Source: Bacteroidia bacterium
GTDB taxonomy: Bacteria > Bacteroidota > Bacteroidia > AKYH767-A > OLB10
Length of the DNA: 6,002 nt
Assembly (NCBI GenBank): GCA_025450095.1
Contig: JANWID010000244.1
Coordinates: 1-6,002, forward strand
Direction of reading: 5' to 3'
The position numbers and the translations under genes are program-made. Below the pieces are notes generated by a model. It was not told where the DNA came from and did no database searches. It worked only from the letters and a program-made list of their open reading frames with translations. Positions 1-5,950 of this stretch are shown one piece after another. The first letter of the stretch is position 1. The number at the start of each line of letters is the position of its first letter.

Positions 1-70
1 GATAATTATCATGTCAAATATTAAACATTGCATATTATTTTGCATTGAATAATTAAGAAAAACTGACAAA

Positions 71-84
71 TTGTTATAAATCAA
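71..84. promoter_or_regulatory. Weak FNR/CRP-like operator candidate
   Basis: The 14-mer TTGTTATAAATCAA differs from the FNR consensus TTGAT-N4-ATCAA at one of the ten defined bases (T for A at position 4). It lies 34 bp upstream of the first gene, in an otherwise featureless AT-rich leader (1-118). I found no TAnnTTTG -7 box at a suitable distance downstream, so its role as activator or repressor site cannot be judged. In DNA this AT-rich such matches arise by chance fairly often. Confidence 0.22.
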
Positions 85-118
85 TAAGTGGCCTGGGAAT
101 TGAGTATAAAAAATTAAA

Positions 119-499
119 ATGAAAAGGATAATCACAGTTATACTTGCTTCAACAATCATCGGGAGTGCAATACACTTGGATGAATTGGTGAAATTCCCTT
201 TTCTTATTCATCACTATAGCGAGCATAAAGCACAGCATCCTGATGATTCAATTTTGACTTTTCTGTACAAGCACTATATCCTGAATCAGCAAGCTGAATC
301 AGAAAAAGATAAAAAAAGCGATTCTAAAATGCCTTTTAAATCCGCACAAACCTTCCATTCTCATTTCACACCATTTATTTTTGAACATCAAACAATCCGG
401 GTTGTCAATAATACTTCAATAAAAGTTTTTGTCCCTTTTAAAGAAATAAAAATTCCTACGGTTTTTTTTGATATCTGGCTACCACCAAAAGTGAGTTAA
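119..499 (+). CDS. Small histidine-rich exported protein, unnamed Bacteroidota family
   Basis: A 126-residue protein with no function I can name. Residues 1-18 (MKR, then a hydrophobic run) look like an export signal or membrane anchor, so the rest probably faces the periplasm. Nine histidines are spread over the chain (H19, H31, H32, H36, H40, H52, H80, H82, H90), with a cluster HHYSEHKAQH at 31-40. A Lys/Asp/Ser-rich linker (about 58-70) precedes MPFK (71-74), and the chain ends IWLPPKVS. From memory, this layout (helical His-rich N-half, PFK motif, His-rich strand, C-terminal IW-x-PPK) recurs in small unannotated Bacteroidota proteins often found near metal-efflux genes. Metal binding is therefore a reasonable guess but unproven. 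There are no cysteines. The start is the first ATG, right after AAAATTAAA, the usual context in this window. The next gene lies 94 nt downstream, beyond hairpins, so it may be a separate unit. Confidence 0.8.
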   Translation: MKRIITVILASTIIGSAIHLDELVKFPFLIHHYSEHKAQHPDDSILTFLYKHYILNQQAESEKDKKSDSKMPFKSAQTFHSHFTPFIFEHQTIRVVNNTSIKVFVPFKEIKIPTVFFDIWLPPKVS

Positions 500-514
500 T
501 TTTTCCCTTATACA

Positions 515-536
515 ATCCTGCTTTTTATGGCAGGAT
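515..536 (+). terminator. Hairpin after the His-rich gene, possible terminator or 5' leader structure
   Basis: A perfect 7-bp inverted repeat, ATCCTGC (515-521) and GCAGGAT (530-536), flanks an 8-nt loop TTTTTATG. It starts 15 nt after the stop codon of the first gene, a typical terminator position. No U-tract follows the stem on the + strand (next bases AATACC), so intrinsic termination would be inefficient. It could equally be an mRNA-stabilising 3' hairpin or part of the leader of the downstream gene. Confidence 0.4.
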
Positions 537-539
537 AAT

Positions 540-554
540 ACCGGCTATCCCGGT
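540..554 (+). other. Second short hairpin in the same gap
   Basis: A 5-bp GC-rich inverted repeat, ACCGG (540-544) and CCGGT (550-554), with a 5-nt loop CTATC, begins 4 nt after the previous stem. The two stems form a tandem pair in an otherwise AT-rich 94-nt gap. There is no T-tract directly after it, only TAATCAG. On its own it is short and could be chance. The pairing with the 515-536 stem makes a structured RNA boundary more plausible. Confidence 0.25.
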
Positions 555-593
555 TAATCAGTTCTATTTATTCACAATTAAAAATAAATTATC

Positions 594-1085
594 ATGAATA
601 GTACGCATGTGCATATCTTGTTAAATCACTTTCCGATTATCGGGACCTTAATCGGAACAATGTTGCTCCTGTACGGAGTTTGGAAAAAGAATAAAAGTAT
701 TCAGAACGTTTCATTAATAACAATTTTTGTTATGGCATTGATTGCCATCCCGGTTTTCTTAACCGGTGAGCCAGCGGAGGAGTCAGTTGAAAATCTTCCG
801 GGTATTGTAAAATCGGCTATTGAAGAGCACGAGGAAGCTGGTGAAATTGCTTTCTGGTCAATGATGATAACCGGGGTAGTTTCTTTAATGAGCATTGCAT
901 TATTGGTCTTACAAAATAAAACGGCAAAAACATTTGTGATGTTTTCACTTCTGGCAAGCATTGCAACTTCAATCCTGATGGCTCGTGCCGGATACCTGGG
1001 TGGTCAAATAAGGCATTCCGAAATAAATGGGAGCACTGTAACAAATACAACCAATGAACAAAATTCGGAAGAAGGTGATGATTAA
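594..1085 (+). CDS. Four-helix membrane protein, DUF2231-like
   Basis: A 163-residue integral membrane protein with four predicted helices at roughly residues 10-29, 36-57, 86-106 and 111-132, and a charged, Asn/Glu-rich tail (142-163). The N-terminus carries H5, H7 and the motif NHFP (11-14). The loop between helices 2 and 3 carries LTGEPAEESVENLPG (56-70) and an acidic IEEHE segment with H79. Helix 4 is followed by GYLGGQIRHSE with H141. The His-x-His...NHFP start resembles DUF2231-type membrane proteins, in which histidines at helix ends could ligate haem b or metal; the ligand role is inference. The reaction is unknown. The first ATG follows AAATAAATTATC. The gene ends 49 nt before the kelch gene, with no terminator visible between, so it probably starts or belongs to the downstream transcript. 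Its presence next to cytochromes fits a role in membrane redox chemistry. Confidence 0.8.
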   Translation: MNSTHVHILLNHFPIIGTLIGTMLLLYGVWKKNKSIQNVSLITIFVMALIAIPVFLTGEPAEESVENLPGIVKSAIEEHEEAGEIAFWSMMITGVVSLMSIALLVLQNKTAKTFVMFSLLASIATSILMARAGYLGGQIRHSEINGSTVTNTTNEQNSEEGDD

Positions 1086-1134
1086 AAACTATTAAAAACA
1101 AAAAATTAAACAAACAAATTAAAATAAATTTAAA

Positions 1135-2628
1135 ATGAAAAAGATAAACTATTTAATATCGGCATTTATGATTTACTCCTTCTCAGCTTCGGCTCAATGG
1201 AGTATTGATTCACTCTCAGCGCCATATAGCGGTTTAGTGAGTACAAAAAACGGAAGCAAAGCAATTTTTGGCTCTTCAACTAAATATGAAACCTACGATT
1301 TCCTTACCGGAGCATGGGTTGCTTATAATATGATACAGCCGAGGGCGAATGTAAAAGCCGCAACAGCAAACGGCAAAAGTTATTTTGCAGGCGGAGGGTT
1401 CATTGGTGTCAGTTCTTACGCTTTTTACAAAAATGTTGACATCTATAATGCATCAACAAATGCATGGACTACTACGAATCTTTCTAACGCCCGTATAGTT
1501 GGCGCTCCAGCAGCCGTTGGAAACAAAGTGCTGTTTGCAGGGGGGCGCCAAATTTTGAATTATTCAAACCGCGTTGACATTTTTAATGTAATTACAGGTA
1601 TACGCACTACTTACAACTTATCTCAGGCACGACATAATATGGCAGTAGCGGTGGTCGGAAACAAAGTAATTTTTGCAGGAGGCGAATCAGGAAATATTTC
1701 AATGGGCACCTATACATCAAGCAACAAAGTTGACATCTATGATAATGCAACGAACACATGGAGCACAGCATTGCTTTCGGTTAAACGCGAACAAGTTGCG
1801 GTGGCGGTAGTTGGCACTAAAGTTTTATTTGCTGGAGGTATTACTCCAAGCGGTCTTTATTCAAACCGCATTGACATATATGATGCATCAACAAATACAT
1901 GGACTACCAAAAATATGTCTGAAACGAAATACGGAATTGCAACAGCAACTGCAGGCAATAAAGTTTATTTAGCAGGGGGGGCAATTAATAACAGCGGTGC
2001 ATTGAGTAATCGGGTAGAGATTTATAATACTACAACAAATACTATTAGTTACATAACGCTCACATCACCCCGCATGAGCATGGCAGCCACGAAAACACCA
2101 CAGCGCATCATGTTTGCAGGAGGAGTCGTTGTTTGGGGAAATACGGGAACAGACAGGATTGAGGTGCTTGATCTTGTAACAAACAGCTGGTCAGTTGAAT
2201 ATTTATCACGTCCTCGTTTAAATCTTGCATCAGTATCTTACAACGATAAAGCAATGTTTGCAGGCGGAGCCGAAGTTCTGAGCTCTTATCCGCAATACAG
2301 CATCATTTCAAACAGGGTTGATATCTGGACAGATTTTGCTCCGGCAAATCGTTTAACTGAAAATAATTCTGACCGGAATCCTTCCTTATCAAATAATGTA
2401 ACGGTTTTTCCAAATCCGTTTAAAGATAAAATTTCAATTCAATTGCAGAATGCTGATTCCCCGGTTTCGATTTTACTATATGATATTATTGGTAAACTGC
2501 ATTATGACATTCAATTAACTGAAATGCAAACCGAACTGGATTTATCTGATTTAAAAACCGGTATTTATTTTATTAAAGTAATTAAAGATGCCAGGTTGAC
2601 TGAGTCAATTAAAGTTATTAAGCTATAA
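1135..2628 (+). CDS. Secreted kelch-repeat beta-propeller with T9SS type A sorting domain
   Basis: A 497-residue secreted protein. Residues 1-20 are a Sec signal peptide (MKK, hydrophobic core, ASA before Q21). Residues 22-395 hold kelch units: FAGG-type strands with their Phe (or equivalent) near 84, 134, 180, 232, 279, 327 and 375, plus a degenerate IFGSS at 44-48. These alternate with outer strands of the form VDIYxxxTNTW; Trp is replaced by Arg in unit 3 and Ile in unit 6. The last unit stops at VDIWTDF without its Trp strand, and QWSIDSLS at the N-terminus could supply it, closing an eight-unit ring. After a Ser/Asn-rich linker, residues 422-497 form a T9SS type A domain: VFPNPF, a YDIIGK turn, LDLSDLKTGIYFIKV, and a terminal IKVIKL. 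This domain directs outer-membrane translocation and usually surface attachment. No cysteines or catalytic motif are seen, so the propeller is probably a binding or scaffold module. The start follows an A-rich tract. Confidence 0.93.
   Translation: MKKINYLISAFMIYSFSASAQWSIDSLSAPYSGLVSTKNGSKAIFGSSTKYETYDFLTGAWVAYNMIQPRANVKAATANGKSYFAGGGFIGVSSYAFYKNVDIYNASTNAWTTTNLSNARIVGAPAAVGNKVLFAGGRQILNYSNRVDIFNVITGIRTTYNLSQARHNMAVAVVGNKVIFAGGESGNISMGTYTSSNKVDIYDNATNTWSTALLSVKREQVAVAVVGTKVLFAGGITPSGLYSNRIDIYDASTNTWTTKNMSETKYGIATATAGNKVYLAGGAINNSGALSNRVEIYNTTTNTISYITLTSPRMSMAATKTPQRIMFAGGVVVWGNTGTDRIEVLDLVTNSWSVEYLSRPRLNLASVSYNDKAMFAGGAEVLSSYPQYSIISNRVDIWTDFAPANRLTENNSDRNPSLSNNVTVFPNPFKDKISIQLQNADSPVSILLYDIIGKLHYDIQLTEMQTELDLSDLKTGIYFIKVIKDARLTESIKVIKL
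1561..1877 (+). repeat. Near-identical DNA segments within kelch units
   Basis: The 20-mers starting TATTCAAACCGC at 1561-1580 and 1858-1877 match at 19 of 20 bases (G/A at the thirteenth). A separate 14-mer, ATGCATCAACAAAT, is identical at 1448-1461 and 1883-1896. Both pairs encode the equivalent VDIY/TNxW outer strand of different kelch units. Identity at the DNA level, including silent positions, goes beyond what protein constraint needs and suggests fairly recent unit duplication or conversion within the gene. Confidence 0.6.
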
Positions 2629-2666
2629 ATATAAAATAAAATAAGACTGTATAATAATTAAACAAA

Positions 2667-4073
2667 ATGAAAACATTAAAAACGATATTTCGATTTAAAA
2701 ACATTTTCACTAAATTGGTTTTACAGATTCTGTTATTCATACTTTCACAAAAAGCAAATTCACAAACATGGTCTGACGTGGGAGGTGGCATGTGTGATTG
2801 GGTAAATTGCTCGGTTGTTTATAACGGGGAACTAATTGTGGGTGGAAGGTTCACATGTGCAGGTGGAGTGCCTGCAAACTATATTGCAAAATGGAACGGA
2901 ACTTCATGGAGTGCTTTAGGCACAGGATTGAATGGATGGGTAAGTTCGCTCACCGTTTACAATGGCAACCTTATTGTTGGAGGACAATTTACTCAAGCCG
3001 GTTCAACAGTAGTGAACTTTTTGGCAAAATGGAATGGAACGTCTTGGTCAGATGTTAATGGTGACATGGGAAGTTATGTTTCTGCACTTACGGTTTACAA
3101 CAATGACTTAGTTGTGGGAGGATATTTTACTGATGCGGACGGATTTCCTGCAAATTATATTGTAGGATATAATAACACTGTTGGCTGGTTTAACCTTGGT
3201 AGTGGAATGGGTGGATCACAGGGACAGGTAATGGCACTTGATGTTTACGGCACTGACTTAATTGCAGGCGGCTTTTTTGTTACGGCCGGAGGACTAACCG
3301 TAAATCATATAGCGAAATGGGATGGCACCACATGGTCAGCAATAAATAACGGTATCAGCGGAATTGTTTACTCATTAGGTCATTATGGCAATGATCTTAT
3401 TGCAGGAGGATTGTTTTCAGCAGCAGGAGGAGTTCCCGCAAGCGGTATTGCCCGATGGGATGGAACAAACTGGTTTGCTCTTGGAAACGGAATGGGTGCA
3501 ACGCCCGTTGGCTACAATTATGTTTTTGCTTTATCAGAATACAATGGCAATTTATATGCTGGCGGTATGTATGATTATGCAGGTGGTGTTCTTGCCCACA
3601 GCATTGCAAAATGGGATGGCAGCACATGGACAGATTTGCAAGGCGGGGTTTGGTATGGCGGTTCAAATGTTTATGCAGTGAATGCGCTAACGGTTTACAA
3701 TAATGATTTATATGCAGGCGGAATTTTTACTACTGCAGGCAGTGTTGGAGCTGCTCATATAGCCAAATGGCATGAATCACCGTCAGGTATCTATCATCCG
3801 AATGAAAATTCTGCATTTAAGATTTTACAGAATTATCCGAACCCTTTCAGTGAAGTAACACTTATTTCTTACTATTTACCAAGGTCAGAGCATATTAAAC
3901 TTAGTGTGCTTGATGTATATGGAAGGAAATTAAAAATTTTAGTGAATGCGAATAAAAATGCCGGCAATTATAATATAGAATTAAATGCTTCTGATTTTGC
4001 ACGGGGAAATTATTTTTATAAAATAGAATCCTCATCGCTTACCGAAATAAAAAAGATGCAGGTTATAAAATAA
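2667..4073 (+). CDS. Secreted seven-repeat beta-propeller with T9SS type A sorting domain
   Basis: A 468-residue secreted protein. The N-terminus is unusually long for a signal peptide: basic residues 1-16, hydrophobic core about 17-26, and likely cleavage after NS32, before Q33. The body (33-375) has seven repeats of 46-52 residues. Each has a strand like YNGxLIVGGxF (aromatic at 62, 108, 154, 204, 250, 302, 354), then A-G-G...IAKWxGTxW. The third repeat is degenerate (VGYNNTVGW). The opening TWSDVGGGM matches the end of a repeat, and the last repeat stops at AKW, so the ends complement each other as in a closed seven-bladed propeller. Its only cysteines (C43, C48, C64) are all in the first repeat. 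Residues 383-468 are a T9SS type A domain (QNYPNPF at 388-394, LDVYGRK, FARGNYFYKIES, ending MQVIK). The family is uncharacterised and no active site is visible. It lies 38 nt after the kelch gene, so co-transcription is likely; both are probably surface-displayed partners. Confidence 0.92.
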   Translation: MKTLKTIFRFKNIFTKLVLQILLFILSQKANSQTWSDVGGGMCDWVNCSVVYNGELIVGGRFTCAGGVPANYIAKWNGTSWSALGTGLNGWVSSLTVYNGNLIVGGQFTQAGSTVVNFLAKWNGTSWSDVNGDMGSYVSALTVYNNDLVVGGYFTDADGFPANYIVGYNNTVGWFNLGSGMGGSQGQVMALDVYGTDLIAGGFFVTAGGLTVNHIAKWDGTTWSAINNGISGIVYSLGHYGNDLIAGGLFSAAGGVPASGIARWDGTNWFALGNGMGATPVGYNYVFALSEYNGNLYAGGMYDYAGGVLAHSIAKWDGSTWTDLQGGVWYGGSNVYAVNALTVYNNDLYAGGIFTTAGSVGAAHIAKWHESPSGIYHPNENSAFKILQNYPNPFSEVTLISYYLPRSEHIKLSVLDVYGRKLKILVNANKNAGNYNIELNASDFARGNYFYKIESSSLTEIKKMQVIK

Positions 4074-4122
4074 CAGATAATAAAACTGTTTTGCTTAAAA
4101 ATTTAAATATTTAATCTCTGAC

Positions 4123-4479
4123 ATGAAACGCTTCATTATCCTTACTATTATTATCGGGTTAATAATTTCGTGCAAGCACGATGCAATTATTCCTGAAAGT
4201 CCTCCTGTTAGTTTTAAAAATGATGTGCAGCCAATTATAATCAGCAATTGCACTCAATCAGGATGCCATGGAAGCACTAACCCGGAAGAGTTTACGCTCC
4301 TGACTTATGATGATGTCATGAATCATGGCGAAGTAACACCAGGGAATGCTGCCGAAAGCAAATTATATAAAGTCATAACCGGGCAAGGAGAAAAACAAAT
4401 GCCTCCTGGTTATTCACTCAGCACCGAACAGACACGATTAATTTATTTCTGGATTTCACAGGGAGCAAAAAACAATTAA
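4123..4479 (+). CDS. Mono-haem c-type cytochrome lipoprotein with atypical CX4CH site
   Basis: A 118-residue predicted lipoprotein. The hydrophobic signal (residues 4-16) ends in a lipobox IISC with the lipidated Cys at 17, followed by KHD. The mature part resembles the small cytochrome c domains of Bacteroidota lipoproteins: FKNDVQPIIISNC before the site, then C43-TQSG-C48-H49. That is four residues between the cysteines instead of two. Cytochromes c3 of Desulfovibrio show that CX4CH can carry covalent haem, so haem attachment is plausible. M93 in QMPPG is the likely distal ligand, and the C-terminal helix ends FWISQGAKNN. It would shuttle electrons at a membrane surface; donor and acceptor are unknown. 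It is a paralogue of the next gene, 13 nt away, sharing MPPG, the WISQG end and the pre-site YDxV context. The start ATG follows TCTCTGAC, the least A-rich leader in the window. Confidence 0.85.
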   Translation: MKRFIILTIIIGLIISCKHDAIIPESPPVSFKNDVQPIIISNCTQSGCHGSTNPEEFTLLTYDDVMNHGEVTPGNAAESKLYKVITGQGEKQMPPGYSLSTEQTRLIYFWISQGAKNN

Positions 4480-4492
4480 GACAAAAAGAAAA

Positions 4493-4870
4493 ATGAAAAA
4501 AATATTTACTTTATTAATTGGTTTAACCATGATTTTATTGTCATCATGTTATTATGACAATTATGAAGAGCTTTATCCTGCTCCTCTGGGAGTTGATAAC
4601 TGTGATACATCCGGAACTATTTCTTACGCAAACAGCATAAGCCCAATCTTTACTAATAATTGCAATGGCTGTCATTCATCTTCCAACTCAAATGGAAATA
4701 TTGTCCTTGATAATTATGACGGTGTTCTTAACGCAGTGAATTCAGGAAAGCTCATTCCGGCAATTGAACAAACAGGTACATTTCCTATGCCTCCGGGAGG
4801 AGTGAAGTTAAGCGATTGCAAAATCAGTCAAATTAAAATATGGATTTCACAGGGAAGTTTGAATAATTAA
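4493..4870 (+). CDS. Mono-haem c-type cytochrome lipoprotein (CXXCH)
   Basis: A 125-residue predicted lipoprotein. Residues 1-18 form a lipoprotein signal with lipobox LSSC (C19 lipidated). The residues after it, YYDNYEELYP, are acidic, similar in kind to lipoprotein export signals that send Bacteroidota lipoproteins to the cell surface; surface location is inference. The haem site is canonical: C57-NG-C60-H61, after SYANSISPIFTNN. M99 in PMPPGG is the likely axial Met. C37 and C109 are extra cysteines that could pair as a disulphide; the upstream paralogue lacks both. The end, IKIWISQGSLNN, closely matches the paralogue's. A domain of about 80 residues with one haem points to one-electron transfer rather than catalysis. 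It lies 13 nt after its paralogue and 26 nt before the barrel gene, so these three are almost certainly co-transcribed. Confidence 0.92.
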   Translation: MKKIFTLLIGLTMILLSSCYYDNYEELYPAPLGVDNCDTSGTISYANSISPIFTNNCNGCHSSSNSNGNIVLDNYDGVLNAVNSGKLIPAIEQTGTFPMPPGGVKLSDCKISQIKIWISQGSLNN

Positions 4871-4896
4871 TTCCAAAAATTAAAACATATTTACAA

Positions 4897-5796
4897 ATGA
4901 AAATAAACACTTTCTTTTTTATTTTCTTTCTTCTCGGGGCAACATCTTCCTTTGCGCAGGATGACATGTTGAAACTTCTTGAAGATAACATTCCCAAAAA
5001 AGATGAACCGGTTACCGCTACCTTTAAATCTACACGTCTGATTAATTTTCACACGCTGGAAACAGTTGGAAAACGGACGCTTGATGTGCGCATTTCACAT
5101 CGCTTTGGCGATATTAATTCTGGGAGCTATAATTTATACGGTCTTGATGGAGGTGCTACAATTCGCCTTGGTCTTGAATATAGTTATAACGGGCGCCTTC
5201 AATTCGGTATCGGCAGAAACTCTTACAAAAAAGAAATGGATGGCTTTCTGAAATATCGTTTGCTCAGGCAAACCACAAATAATAAAATACCCGTAAGCGT
5301 TACCATCGTTTCATCCATGTTTTATACAATGCTGAAAAACGAGCAGCTTGCATCCGGTCAAGATCAATACCACTATGCTACCGACAGGATGTCATTTTGC
5401 AACCAGGTAATTATCGGTAGAAAATTTTCAGGAAGATTTTCTTTGCAGTTTGCGCCAACAATGGTGCATATTAACCTTGCAGAAAAAGCCACCGATCATA
5501 ATGATATCTATGCTATCAGTATGGCTGCGCGCTTTAAATTAAACAAACATATTGCATTAACAGGAGAATACGCATACCGTATTAATACATACTATAGTGA
5601 AAGCATAACGGGACATAAATATTATGACAGTGCAGGAATTGGTTTCGATATTGAAACAGGCGGACATGTATTTCAAATCCATCTCACCAATTCAGCGGCA
5701 ATAACCGAAAATGAATTTATTCCTTTTACAACGGGTTCATGGAAAGATTTTTCAGTGCATCTTGGATTTAATATTTCACGGGTATTTACATTGTAA
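4897..5796 (+). CDS. Outer-membrane beta-barrel protein, DUF5777 type
   Basis: A 299-residue exported protein. Residues 1-20 are a Sec signal (MKINTFFF core, SFA before Q21). A short acidic/basic plug-like stretch (QDDMLKLLEDNIPKKDE) precedes the barrel. The hallmark is around residues 48-80: RLINFHTLETVGKRTLDV, then ISHRFGDINSG and a Gly-rich LDGG turn, followed by alternating hydrophobic strands such as IRLGLEYSYNGRLQFGIGR. I recognise this as the DUF5777 beta-barrel family of Bacteroidota, of unknown function and often, from memory, found next to small cytochrome c and YceI-type genes. The chain ends in strand VHLGFNISRVFTL, compatible with an outer-membrane C-terminal strand. It could be a pore or a structural partner for the lipoproteins encoded just upstream (26-nt gap). 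The gene ends in tandem stops, TAA then in-frame TAG at 5797-5799. Confidence 0.88.
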   Translation: MKINTFFFIFFLLGATSSFAQDDMLKLLEDNIPKKDEPVTATFKSTRLINFHTLETVGKRTLDVRISHRFGDINSGSYNLYGLDGGATIRLGLEYSYNGRLQFGIGRNSYKKEMDGFLKYRLLRQTTNNKIPVSVTIVSSMFYTMLKNEQLASGQDQYHYATDRMSFCNQVIIGRKFSGRFSLQFAPTMVHINLAEKATDHNDIYAISMAARFKLNKHIALTGEYAYRINTYYSESITGHKYYDSAGIGFDIETGGHVFQIHLTNSAAITENEFIPFTTGSWKDFSVHLGFNISRVFTL

Positions 5797-5856
5797 TAGT
5801 TCTTTTATCCATATTCTAACCGTGACCTTAATTACCAGTTTTATTTTTTCAACTAA

Positions 5857-5870
5857 CTGATAAAAATCAT
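5857..5870. promoter_or_regulatory. FNR/CRP-family binding site candidate upstream of usp
   Basis: The 14-mer CTGATAAAAATCAT contains a perfect TGAT-N4-ATCA core (5858-5869), matching the FNR consensus TTGAT-N4-ATCAA except at the two outermost bases. Its centre (5863.5) lies about 65 bp before the transcription start expected from the -7 box at 5915-5922, a spacing compatible with activation from upstream of the promoter. Placement between a transcript end and a stress-protein promoter raises its credibility. Control by an oxygen- or redox-sensing FNR-type regulator is inference. Confidence 0.45.
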
Positions 5871-5891
5871 ACTTCAGCTAAACATTTATCA

Positions 5892-5922
5892 TTTAAAAAG
5901 ATATTCAGTGAGGGTAAATTTG
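5892..5922 (+). promoter_or_regulatory. Bacteroidota-type sigma-A promoter for usp
   Basis: TAAATTTG (5915-5922) is an exact match to the Bacteroidota -7 consensus TAnnTTTG. TTTA (5892-5895), one base off the -33 element TTTG, lies 19 bp upstream, the usual spacing. The expected start site is near 5928-5930, leaving a leader of about 20 nt before ATG 5951. It is the only clear promoter of this type I found in the intergenic parts of the window. Confidence 0.6.
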
Positions 5923-5950
5923 TATCGAAATACTTAAAAATATATCACAC

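Noticed and set aside
1..12. Possible divergent gene starting at an ATG on the - strand (complement of 10-12)
   Set aside because: Only four codons are inside the window and no promoter or protein motif can be judged from them.
701..1113. Long open frames on the - strand across the DUF2231-like gene
   Set aside because: They lie antisense to a convincing membrane protein, have no recognisable domain, and lack the A-rich start context shared by the real genes.
3385..3681. Alternative + and - strand open frames inside the seven-repeat propeller gene
   Set aside because: Their translations are Met/Gln- or His-rich by-products of the repetitive GCAGGAGG-type codons; the propeller frame explains the region fully.
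4072..4092. AACAG/CTGTT stem followed by a few T residues after the propeller gene, a possible terminator
   Set aside because: The 5-bp stem has a 9-nt loop, overlaps the stop codon, and has only a four-T run; too weak to call an operon boundary.
4103..4114. Perfect 12-bp palindrome TTAAATATTTAA just before the first cytochrome gene
   Set aside because: It is made only of A and T in a very AT-rich leader, where such palindromes arise easily; no known operator matches it.
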